Below are positions 6,950 to 12,724 of a stretch of DNA of 13,948 nt, in pieces. How positions within the stretch are numbered: position 1 is the first letter of the stretch; each line of letters opens with the position of its first letter. Under the pieces are notes generated by a model. The model did no database searches and had not been told where the DNA came from. It was given only the letters and a program-made list of their open reading frames with translations. The translations under genes and the position numbers were made by a program. The DNA comes from CANJIV01 sp046330225 (GTDB taxonomy: Bacteria; Actinomycetota; Thermoleophilia; Solirubrobacterales; Solirubrobacteraceae), in NCBI GenBank assembly GCA_046330225.1, contig JAXLTD010000020.1:1-13948 (forward strand). Reading direction: 5' to 3'.

Positions 6950-7822
6950 CGCGGCGACGGCGCTCGAGACGTCGTCGGCGGCGGTGATCACATCGTCGCG
7001 CAGGAGCCACGCGCCGCAGCGCAGGGCCAGCTCGGGCGTGGCCCCCGCGCCCCCGATGGCCAGCCGGCCGTGCGCGGAGATCGTGGCGATCGCCGTGGCG
7101 GCGTCCGCGAGCGGCTGGGACATCGTGGCCGCCAGGATCACGATCTCGGGCTCGAGCCGGCGGGCCGCGGCCAGCAGGTCGGAAACCGGGGTGTCGGCTC
7201 CGAGGCAGGCGATGCGCCACCCGCGCGCGCGCAGCGCCAGCCCGGCGCACAGGAGCCCGAGGTCGTGGCGCTCGCCCGGCGGGCAGGCGAGCAGGGCGAC
7301 CGGGCCGACGCCGCGCGACCACCGCTGCGCCAGCCCGTGCAGGCGGGCAGCCAGGAGCTGGCTGGCGAAGTGCTCCTCGGCGACCGTCGCCTCGCCGGCG
7401 GCCCAGCGCTGGCCGAGGGCGGCCAGGGTCGGGAGGATCACGTCGCGGAGCGCCGCGTCGATCTCCTCCGCGGCGAACAGGCGGTCCAGCGCCTCGTCGG
7501 CGGCGGCGCCGTCGAGCCGGCGCAGGGCGGCATCGAGGTCCCCGCGCAGATCCTCGGCCAGGCGTCCGGACCCGGCGGGGAGCGTGTCGCGGCCGGCGAT
7601 GCGCGCCGCCTCTGCGGCGGCGAATCCCCGGGCGAGGAGGCCGAGCATCCGCCGGATCCTCGCCTCGTCGGCCGGGCTGTAGAGGCGGTACCCGGCCGCT
7701 GATCGCTGCGGGACCGTCAAGCCGTAGCGCCGCTCCCACGCGCGCAGGCGGTCCGGCGTGATGCCGACGCGGCGGCAGACCTCGCCAATGCGCAGGCCGG
7801 CGGTTCGGGCATCGTCGGGCAC
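6947..7822 (-). CDS. litR: CarH/LitR-type B12-binding MerR-family photoreceptor repressor
   Basis: A transcription repressor that uses adenosylcobalamin as a light sensor: in the dark the B12-bound tetramer holds the operator, and light breaks the Co-C bond and releases it. The 291 aa have a MerR winged helix (about 9-76: LRIGEVCRRVG, LRAWERRYGL, GYRLYS), a four-helix bundle (about 87-168) and a B12-binding Rossmann domain (172-291). W140-x9-E150-H151 and the cobalt ligand His186 in PPGERHDLG match W131, E141, H142 and H177 of Thermus CarH with a constant +9 offset. IGGAG at 256-260 is the usual B12 glycine loop. The residue matching Thermus His132 is Ala141. GTG 7822 fits a TAGCAT -10 ten bases upstream. 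The gene is divergent from an ECF sigma factor, as in Streptomyces litR-litS. The family call is secure; the light response is by analogy. Confidence 0.93.
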   Translation of the reverse strand: MPDDARTAGLRIGEVCRRVGITPDRLRAWERRYGLTVPQRSAAGYRLYSPADEARIRRMLGLLARGFAAAEAARIAGRDTLPAGSGRLAEDLRGDLDAALRRLDGAAADEALDRLFAAEEIDAALRDVILPTLAALGQRWAAGEATVAEEHFASQLLAARLHGLAQRWSRGVGPVALLACPPGERHDLGLLCAGLALRARGWRIACLGADTPVSDLLAAARRLEPEIVILAATMSQPLADAATAIATISAHGRLAIGGAGATPELALRCGAWLLRDDVITAADDVSSAVAA

Positions 7823-7832
7823 GTGGCCGCGG

Positions 7833-7861
7833 ATGCTAGGCGCTCGGAGCGACCTATACAA
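7833..7861 (-). promoter_or_regulatory. Candidate promoter of the CarH/LitR gene
   Basis: On the minus strand, TTGTAT (7861-7856) and TAGCAT (7838-7833) are 17 bases apart, with the GTG ten bases further on, so the leader would be very short. The -35 box falls within the first 11-bp operator repeat, so autorepression is expected. Confidence 0.5.
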
Positions 7862-7896
7862 ACCTTCTCGAAACCTTGGACAGACCCTTGTCATTC
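7853..7896 (+). promoter_or_regulatory. Four 11-bp direct repeats: CarH-type operator
   Basis: Four head-to-tail units with no gaps: CCTATACAAAC (7853), CTTCTCGAAAC (7864), CTTGGACAGAC (7875) and CCTTGTCATTC (7886). C at position 1, T at 3, A at 8 and C at 11 are identical in all four. C at position 7 and A at position 10 occur in three. The TnnACA core is perfect in units 1 and 3 and partial in units 2 and 4. This is the 11-bp nnTnnACAnn direct-repeat form reported for CarH operators, and the gene on its left encodes a CarH/LitR protein. Thermus uses three such repeats bound by a tetramer. Confidence 0.82.
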
Positions 7897-7917
7897 ACGG
7901 GCAGGGTGCGCCAGGAT
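7888..7917 (+). promoter_or_regulatory. Candidate promoter of the LitS-like sigma gene
   Basis: TTGTCA (7888-7893) and CAGGAT (7912-7917) are 18 bases apart, giving a predicted leader of about 23 nt before ATG 7947. TTGTCA is also the core of the fourth operator repeat, so a bound CarH/LitR tetramer would cover the -35. The -10 is a poor match to the consensus. Confidence 0.45.
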
Positions 7918-7946
7918 GGTGTTCGCACGCCACGTTTGCCGCCGCC

Positions 7947-8513
7947 ATGACCGACCTCGAGATCGTTCCCAGCCCTGAGTCCGCGCGCGGGGCCGGCACG
8001 CCGCCGGCGCTCGGCGACCCGGCGGAGTTCGCGGCTGCCTTCGCGCGCCACGCGCCGCGCGCCTACGCGGCGGCGCGGGCGGTGCTCGACCACGCGGCAG
8101 CCGAGGACGTCGTCCAAGACGTGTTTGCCTCCCTGTGGGCGCGTCCGGGAGCGTATGACCCGCGCCGCGGCCCGCTCGGCGCCTACGTCGCGCTCATGGC
8201 GCGCAGCCGCGCCGTGGACCGGTGGCGCTCGGCGGCGGCCGGCACGGCGGCGAGCGAGCGGCTCGCCGCCCGGGAGCCCTGGCCGGATCACGCCGAGGAT
8301 CCGGCCCACCAGGTGGCCGGTCGCGACCGCCTGGCCGAGATCTGCCGGGCGCTGCGCGACCGGCCCGTCGAGCAGCGGCGGGCCGTGCTGCTCGCGCACG
8401 TCGGCGGCCTCACCCACGAGGAGATCGCCGCGGCCACCGCCGTCCCGGTCGGGACCGTCAAGAGCCGGGTGCGGCTCGGCCTGGCCGGTGCGGCGGACCG
8501 GCTGGCGGCCTAG
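7947..8513 (+). CDS. ECF-type sigma factor, LitS-like by position
   Basis: A small alternative sigma factor of 188 aa. After a low-complexity N-terminus of about 25 residues, region 2 spans about 28-96 with AEDVVQDVFASLW (52-64) and YVALMARSRAVDRWRS. Region 4 (about 133-187) has RPVEQRRAVLLAHVGGLTHEEIA and the recognition helix VPVGTVKSRVRLGLAG. ATG 7947 has no clear Shine-Dalgarno; no other in-frame start lies nearby except one well inside the operator region. It is divergent from the CarH/LitR gene across four operator repeats, the arrangement of litR-litS in Streptomyces, where LitS drives light-induced carotenoid genes. No anti-sigma gene is adjacent, so release from CarH/LitR repression may be the main control. 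The sigma call is secure; the light-regulated role is inferred from context. Confidence 0.9.
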   Translation: MTDLEIVPSPESARGAGTPPALGDPAEFAAAFARHAPRAYAAARAVLDHAAAEDVVQDVFASLWARPGAYDPRRGPLGAYVALMARSRAVDRWRSAAAGTAASERLAAREPWPDHAEDPAHQVAGRDRLAEICRALRDRPVEQRRAVLLAHVGGLTHEEIAAATAVPVGTVKSRVRLGLAGAADRLAA

Positions 8514-8565
8514 GCGGCCCGGGCGGGCACCGCGGCCGCGTATTCCGCGGGCGGAAGGGCGCGGG

Positions 8566-8571
8566 TAGACT
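8566..8571 (+). promoter_or_regulatory. -10 element for a leaderless transcript
   Basis: TAGACT fits TANNNT and lies 7 nt before ATG 8579, with no Shine-Dalgarno between, so transcription could begin at or next to the start codon. TTCCGC at 8543-8548 is 17 bases upstream but is a weak -35. The 65-base gap after the sigma gene therefore seems to hold a separate promoter. Confidence 0.5.
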
Positions 8572-8578
8572 CGCCCGG

Positions 8579-9022
8579 ATGGGCGAGGATGTCGGGCTCG
8601 TGATGGGCGGACTGCTCGTGGCCTTCGTCGGCTTCGTGGTCCTCCTCGGCCTGTTCCACCCCCGGTCGGCCGCCCAGACACTGGACTGGAAGCCGACCCG
8701 GTCGCCCGAGCTCGAGGCGCAGAACGAGGTCGACGACCTCGCGCAGATGCTCGACGCCACGAACGACCGGCGGCGGCGCCGCGGCGAGCGCGAGCTCACG
8801 ATCGAGCAGGTCGAGCTGCGCGTGGCCGCCGAGCGCGGCGAGCAGCGCTCGCGCGAAGACGACTACCTCGCGGCCGAGGACGTCGCCCAGATGCTCGCCG
8901 TCAAGAACGAGCGGCGGCGCCGGCGCGGGCTGCCAGACCTGACCGAGGCCGAGTTCCGCGCGTCGCTGGAGTCCACGCAGGCCAGGCTCGCCGCCGGGCG
9001 CCCGTCGCCGCCGCCGGCCTGA
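8579..9022 (+). CDS. Small single-pass membrane protein with internal duplication
   Basis: The protein is 147 aa. One transmembrane helix (about 6-26, GLVMGGLLVAFVGFVVLLGLF) with a short N-terminus is followed by a charged, mostly helical tail that is probably cytoplasmic, given its many arginines. The tail holds two copies of one motif, 48 residues apart: DLAQMLDATNDRRRRRG at 53-69 then LT at 73-74, and DVAQMLAVKNERRRRRG at 101-117 then LT at 121-122. Each copy is an acidic helix, five arginines, Gly, and an LT-plus-acidic helix. The end is Pro-rich. I cannot assign a named family; I have an impression of similar unannotated proteins in Solirubrobacterales. The arginine runs could bind nucleic acid or phospholipid, which is a guess. 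The gene lies between the LitS-like gene and a Rossmann gene six bases downstream. Confidence 0.82.
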   Translation: MGEDVGLVMGGLLVAFVGFVVLLGLFHPRSAAQTLDWKPTRSPELEAQNEVDDLAQMLDATNDRRRRRGERELTIEQVELRVAAERGEQRSREDDYLAAEDVAQMLAVKNERRRRRGLPDLTEAEFRASLESTQARLAAGRPSPPPA

Positions 9023-9028
9023 ACGCCC

Positions 9029-9568
9029 GTGGCGCGGGTTCTGATCATCGGCGGCGGCTGCCGCGGGCGGGCACTGGCCGCGGCGCTCGTCGCCGACGGC
9101 CACGCGGTGCGGATGACCACCCGCGCTGCCGAGCAGCGGGCCGCGATCGCCGGCGCCGGCGCCGAGCCGTTCGTGGGCGATCCTGACCGCATCGGGAGCC
9201 TGATGGAGGCCCTCGCCGGGGTGACCGTGGTGTGCTGGATGCTCGGCACGGCCACCGGCGACCCGGACCGCGTCGCCGCGCTGCATGGGACCCGGCTGCG
9301 GTTCTTCCTCGAGAAGACCGTGGACACGCCGGTCCGCGGGGTCGTCTACGAGGCGTCCGGGACCGTGCCGGCCGCCGCCCTCGCTGGCGGGCGGGCGGAG
9401 GCGGAGGCTGCGGCCGCGACCTGGCAGATTCCGCTCGCCGTTCTCACGGCGCCGCCCGGCGATCAGGCGGCCTGGCTCCCGGCCGCCCGCGGAGCGGTGG
9501 CCGGACTGCTTCGCCCCGAGCCGCCCGTCGGCCCGTCCGGCTCTGTCAGCTCACGCGCAGCGCCGTGA
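9029..9568 (+). CDS. Small NAD(P)-binding Rossmann protein
   Basis: The protein is 179 aa. The N-terminus ARVLIIGGGCRGRALAAALVADGH is a dinucleotide-binding beta-alpha-beta unit of the SDR/NAD-dependent epimerase type, followed by an acidic segment (AEPFVGDPDRIGSL) and a strand with VVCWMLGTATGD. The protein is much shorter than a full epimerase of about 300 aa, and the usual YxxxK catalytic pair is not visible, so it may be a binding or regulatory protein rather than an enzyme. GTG 9029 lies six bases after the membrane-protein stop with no ribosome site, so it is probably cotranscribed and coupled. Its last 23 bases overlap the convergent GGDEF/HD-GYP gene. The function is unknown. Confidence 0.8.
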   Translation: MARVLIIGGGCRGRALAAALVADGHAVRMTTRAAEQRAAIAGAGAEPFVGDPDRIGSLMEALAGVTVVCWMLGTATGDPDRVAALHGTRLRFFLEKTVDTPVRGVVYEASGTVPAAALAGGRAEAEAAAATWQIPLAVLTAPPGDQAAWLPAARGAVAGLLRPEPPVGPSGSVSSRAAP

Positions 9569-11585
9569 CCGTTGCGCCGGGCGCGACGATGTCCCGGCAG
9601 GCGGAGAAGGCCGCCACCACGTCGGGGTCGAACTGCGATCCGGCGCAGGCCTCGAGCTCGGCGAGCGCGGCATCTCCGTCCATCGCCGCGCTGTAGGGGC
9701 GGGCCGAGGTCATCGCCGAGTAGGCGTCGCAGACCGCGATGATCCGCGCGCCGAGCGGGATGCGCTCCCCCGCCGTGCCGTCGGGGTAGCCGCGGCCGTC
9801 CCAGCGCTCGTGGCTGGCGCGGACGAGGCGGGCGGCACCGGCCAGGGCGGGCGCCGCGGCGAGGATGCGCTCCCCGATCACCGTGTGCTGGCGGATGAAG
9901 TCGAACTCGCTCTCGTCGAGCGGCCCGGCCTTGTGGAGGATCGCGTCGGGGACCGCGATCTTGCCGATGTCGTGCAGCTCGGCAGCGCGGCCGAGGTCGC
10001 GGAGGTCATCGGCGGCGACGCCGAGCTGGCGGCCCACGGCCACCGACAGCTCGGCCACCTCGGCTTGGTGGTCCGAGAGGCCGGGCTCGCGCTCGTTGAG
10101 GACTTGGAGCAGGACGGCGCGCGACTGCTGGATCGGCGATGCCCGGCGGCTGTCCTTCTGGCGGTACATCCGCTGGTCGGCGAGCTGCATCGCCGCTTCG
10201 GCCTCGACGGCCTCGTCGGGCATCCCCACGGCGCCCCAGGAGGCCGTGACGCTGAACCCGTCGCCGGACTCCGCCAGTGCACCCGCGGCGGCGGCGATGG
10301 CGCGGGCCGCGCGGGGGCCGGGGATGGGGAGCAGCGCGTAGAACTCGTCGCCCCCGGCGCGGTAGGAGCTGCGCGGCCCCACGGCCTCGGCGAAGCGGCT
10401 GGCCAGCCGGGCCAGCAGGGCATCGCCGGCGGGGTGCCCGAACGTGTCGTTGTAGTGCTTGAACCCGTCGAGGTCGAAGAGGACGAGCGTGGCCGGCTCA
10501 GCTTCCGCCCGGGCCGCGGCGGCGGTGAGGTCGCGAACGAGGCGCCGGCGGTTCCCGAGCCCGGTGAGCCCGTCGGTGAGGGCGTCGCGCCGGCTGGCCT
10601 CGAGCAGTCCGCGGTTCTCGGCGAAGGCCATGGTCGTGCGGGCGAGGAGGAGCACGAGCGACAGCGCGGCGAGCCCGACCGCCACCGGGCTGATGGACAC
10701 CGTCGCGCCGACGACGAGCAGCCCGAGGGCGGCGAGCGCGAAGGCGGACGGCGCCAGCAGGGTGCGCGAGCCGGCGAACCGGGCCGCCAGGTCGGTCGTG
10801 AACGGCTGCCAGGACGCGGCGCCGAGAAGCAGCGCCGAAGCGACGTAGAGGGTGTCCACGACCGTCCCGCGGCTGAAGTCGCCCGTGGCGCTGAGCTGGA
10901 CGAGGGCGATGTTCCCGGCCGTGTTCGCGACGATGCCGGCGCAGATCAGCCCCCAGCAGATCCCGGGGCGCCAGCCCGTCAGGCCCAGGCTCATCACGAC
11001 GTACGCGAGGATGGCCAGGTCCGCCATGAGGAACAGCGTGGGCGGGCTGGCCTGGGCCTCGGCTGCCGCGGCGGGGAAGAGCAGAGCGGCGGCGAACGCG
11101 CAGACCGCGACGCCGGCGATGAGGCCGTCGAGCGTGAGCCCGAGGTGCAGGCGGCCGATGCGCTGGCGGCCGAGCAGGAGCAGGGTGGCGCCGGCGCACA
11201 GGAAGCTCAGGCCCAGGAGGGCCTGGGTCAGCGGCGGGTAGGTTGCGGACGGGCTGGGCTCGAGCACGCGGTAGCTGACCTCCGCGGCCGCCCAGATCGC
11301 CACCCCGATCGCCGCGATCGTCCACGGGACGCGCAGCGCCCGGTCGCGGCGGGCCCGCAGCGCCAGGCTGCCGGCCGTGGCGAGGAAGAGCGCGGCGTAG
11401 AGCCAGTCGTCGACGAGCCGGTCGGCGACGCTGCTCCCCGGCCCGGCCAGCGCGTGGAGCCCGTGGACCGCGACGCCCACGACGGCGAACGCGGCGAACG
11501 CGATGAGCGCCCAGCGGCGAGACTCGCCCGGGGCCGGCGCGGCAGACGGGCGGGCAGCAGCGATGGGCCGGACCTCGGCGGCCAT
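9546..11585 (-). CDS. Membrane GGDEF plus HD-GYP c-di-GMP protein
   Basis: The protein is 679 aa. The N-terminal half (about 24-325) has eight or nine hydrophobic segments, suggesting a membrane sensor. A diguanylate cyclase domain follows, with DGLTGLGNRR, FDLDGFKHYNDTFGH and an intact GGDEF at 411-415. The last part is an HD-GYP phosphodiesterase domain with HDIGK at 538-542 and HERWDGRGYPDG (GYP at 599-601). Both active sites look complete, so it could both make and break c-di-GMP. The four residues in the usual inhibitory RxxD position are VGPR, so product inhibition is probably lost. ATG 11585 starts a short tail before the first membrane helix. The ribosome site is weak, and the gap to the Nudix gene is 51 bases. 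The signal sensed by the membrane part cannot be seen. Confidence 0.93.
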   Translation of the reverse strand: MAAEVRPIAAARPSAAPAPGESRRWALIAFAAFAVVGVAVHGLHALAGPGSSVADRLVDDWLYAALFLATAGSLALRARRDRALRVPWTIAAIGVAIWAAAEVSYRVLEPSPSATYPPLTQALLGLSFLCAGATLLLLGRQRIGRLHLGLTLDGLIAGVAVCAFAAALLFPAAAAEAQASPPTLFLMADLAILAYVVMSLGLTGWRPGICWGLICAGIVANTAGNIALVQLSATGDFSRGTVVDTLYVASALLLGAASWQPFTTDLAARFAGSRTLLAPSAFALAALGLLVVGATVSISPVAVGLAALSLVLLLARTTMAFAENRGLLEASRRDALTDGLTGLGNRRRLVRDLTAAAARAEAEPATLVLFDLDGFKHYNDTFGHPAGDALLARLASRFAEAVGPRSSYRAGGDEFYALLPIPGPRAARAIAAAAGALAESGDGFSVTASWGAVGMPDEAVEAEAAMQLADQRMYRQKDSRRASPIQQSRAVLLQVLNEREPGLSDHQAEVAELSVAVGRQLGVAADDLRDLGRAAELHDIGKIAVPDAILHKAGPLDESEFDFIRQHTVIGERILAAAPALAGAARLVRASHERWDGRGYPDGTAGERIPLGARIIAVCDAYSAMTSARPYSAAMDGDAALAELEACAGSQFDPDVVAAFSACRDIVAPGATVTALRVS

Positions 11586-11636
11586 GGCCCTGATGTCGGC
11601 GCGGGAGCTGCCCGCCTTGAGGCCGGGCGGCGTTCG

Positions 11637-12230
11637 CTAAGCGCCGGCGCGCCGGGATTCGGCGCCGAGCACCGGGGCCAGCCGCTCGAGCAGATCCCCG
11701 AGGATTCGGGCGGTCGCGCCCCAAATCACGTGGCCGTCGATGTCGTAGACGCCGGTCCGGAACGGCACGCCCCGCCGCATGAGGCGCCGCCGGGCGTAGC
11801 TGTCCCGCACGGCGCCGAGCGGCAGCTCGAGGATCTCGGCCACTTCGGACGCGTTCGGCCGCCAGGCCAGCCCTGCGGGGATGATGCCGACGAACGGGTA
11901 GATGGCGTAGTTGGTGACCACGGTGGGCGTCGGAGGGAGCGCCCCGACGAGCTCGACCTGCGCCGGGGGCAGCCCGATCTCCTCGTCGGCCTCGCGCAGC
12001 GCGGTCTCGCGCAGATCCTCCTCGCCGATGTCCTGGCGTCCGCCGGGGAAGGAGATCTCGCCCGCATGCTTGCGCAGGTCCTCCCGGCGCCGGGTGAACA
12101 CCGCGTGCAGCTCGCCGTCCTGGACGAACAGCGGGACGAGGACAGCCGCGTCGATGCGGCCGCGCACATCGAGCGCCGCCGCGTCCTCGGGCGCCAGCAG
12201 CAGCGGGCGGAGCGTCGCGGCGTCGGCCAT
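11637..12230 (-). CDS. Nudix hydrolase, CoA pyrophosphatase (NudL) type
   Basis: The protein is 197 aa. The Nudix box runs from Gly64 to Leu87 and ends in READEEIGL, with Arg79, Glu80, Glu83 and Glu84 binding metal. Just before it is FTRRREDLRKHAGEISFPGG (45-64), which matches the extra motif of the coenzyme-A pyrophosphatase branch (YeaB/NudL, UPF0035). That branch splits CoA and acyl-CoA into 3'-phospho-AMP and phosphopantetheine. The box has one extra residue between the first Gly and the first Glu compared with the standard pattern. ATG 12230 is 15 bases after the OsmC-family gene, with no ribosome site, so coupling to that gene is likely. The role would be clearing old or oxidised CoA. 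The subfamily is likely; the exact substrate is inferred. Confidence 0.9.
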   Translation of the reverse strand: MADAATLRPLLLAPEDAAALDVRGRIDAAVLVPLFVQDGELHAVFTRRREDLRKHAGEISFPGGRQDIGEEDLRETALREADEEIGLPPAQVELVGALPPTPTVVTNYAIYPFVGIIPAGLAWRPNASEVAEILELPLGAVRDSYARRRLMRRGVPFRTGVYDIDGHVIWGATARILGDLLERLAPVLGAESRRAGA

Positions 12231-12245
12231 CGGGCGCGGCCGGCG

Positions 12246-12653
12246 CTAGTGCGCGGCCAGCACCTCGACGCGCTCGTCGAACATGACCTCGCCCTCGAGT
12301 GTGCGGTGCACCGGGCACTTCGCGGCGATGACGGTCAGGCGCTCGACCTGCTCGTCAGTGAGGCCGTCGGGCAGCCGCACCCGCACCGAGAACTTCGTGG
12401 GGCAGCCGCGCTCGGCCGGCGTGTAGTCCACGTCGACCTCCACCGGGCCGATCTCCCACCCCTTGCGCTGGGCGTACATCTCCATCGTGATGGCCGCGCA
12501 CGAGGCGAGGCTGGCGGCGAGCAGCTCCTGCGGGCTGGGCGCCGTGTCGTCGCCGCCCTCGTCGCGGGGCTCGTCGGCGGCGACGAGGTGCTCGCGGATC
12601 TTGATGTCGTGCTGGAAGCCGGTGCTCCGGCGGCGGCGGGCGGAAGCCTTCAT
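12246..12653 (-). CDS. OsmC/Ohr-family protein
   Basis: The protein is 135 aa. The OsmC fold is recognised from TAPSPQELLAASLASCAAITM with Cys52, and IAAKCPVHRTLEGEV with Cys113. These are the two conserved cysteines used by OsmC/Ohr proteins to reduce organic hydroperoxides. A further Cys84 (ERGCPTK) is not typical. It resembles the OsmC/YhfA branch more than Ohr, judging from the AAKCPVHRTL motif, so a peroxidase role is plausible rather than proven. ATG 12653 has a strong GGAGGA at 12662-12667, eight bases upstream. The gene is divergent from the adenylate cyclase and heads the leftward OsmC-Nudix-GGDEF group. A basic tail (KASARRRR) opens the protein. Confidence 0.92.
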   Translation of the reverse strand: MKASARRRRSTGFQHDIKIREHLVAADEPRDEGGDDTAPSPQELLAASLASCAAITMEMYAQRKGWEIGPVEVDVDYTPAERGCPTKFSVRVRLPDGLTDEQVERLTVIAAKCPVHRTLEGEVMFDERVEVLAAH

Positions 12654-12691
12654 CCGATGGGTCCTCCGGTGGGTCGAGGGGGGCTCCGCCC

Positions 12692-12697
12692 ATCGTA
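12692..12697 (-). promoter_or_regulatory. -10 candidate for the OsmC-family gene
   Basis: TACGAT on the minus strand fits TANNNT. It would give a leader of about 32 nt that includes the GGAGGA ribosome site at 12662-12667. No -35 is recognisable 17 bases upstream. Confidence 0.4.
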
Positions 12698-12710
12698 CTC
12701 CTGCCTGGGC

Positions 12711-12716
12711 GATACT
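12711..12716 (+). promoter_or_regulatory. -10 candidate for the adenylate cyclase gene (leaderless)
   Basis: GATACT lies 8 nt before ATG 12725 and there is no Shine-Dalgarno, so the transcript is probably leaderless. It sits 13 bases from the opposing -10 of the OsmC-family gene, so the two divergent promoters overlap. Confidence 0.42.
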
Positions 12717-12724
12717 CCGCGCCA

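Noticed and set aside
8530..8550. CCGCGG twice, possible terminator after the LitS-like gene
   Set aside because: A 6-bp self-palindromic GC motif is expected by chance here, and no T-run follows; only the TAGACT -10 seemed worth listing.
11586..11636. Possible riboswitch or terminator before the GGDEF/HD-GYP gene
   Set aside because: Only 51 bases with a weak 5-bp stem and no T-run; too short for a c-di-GMP aptamer.
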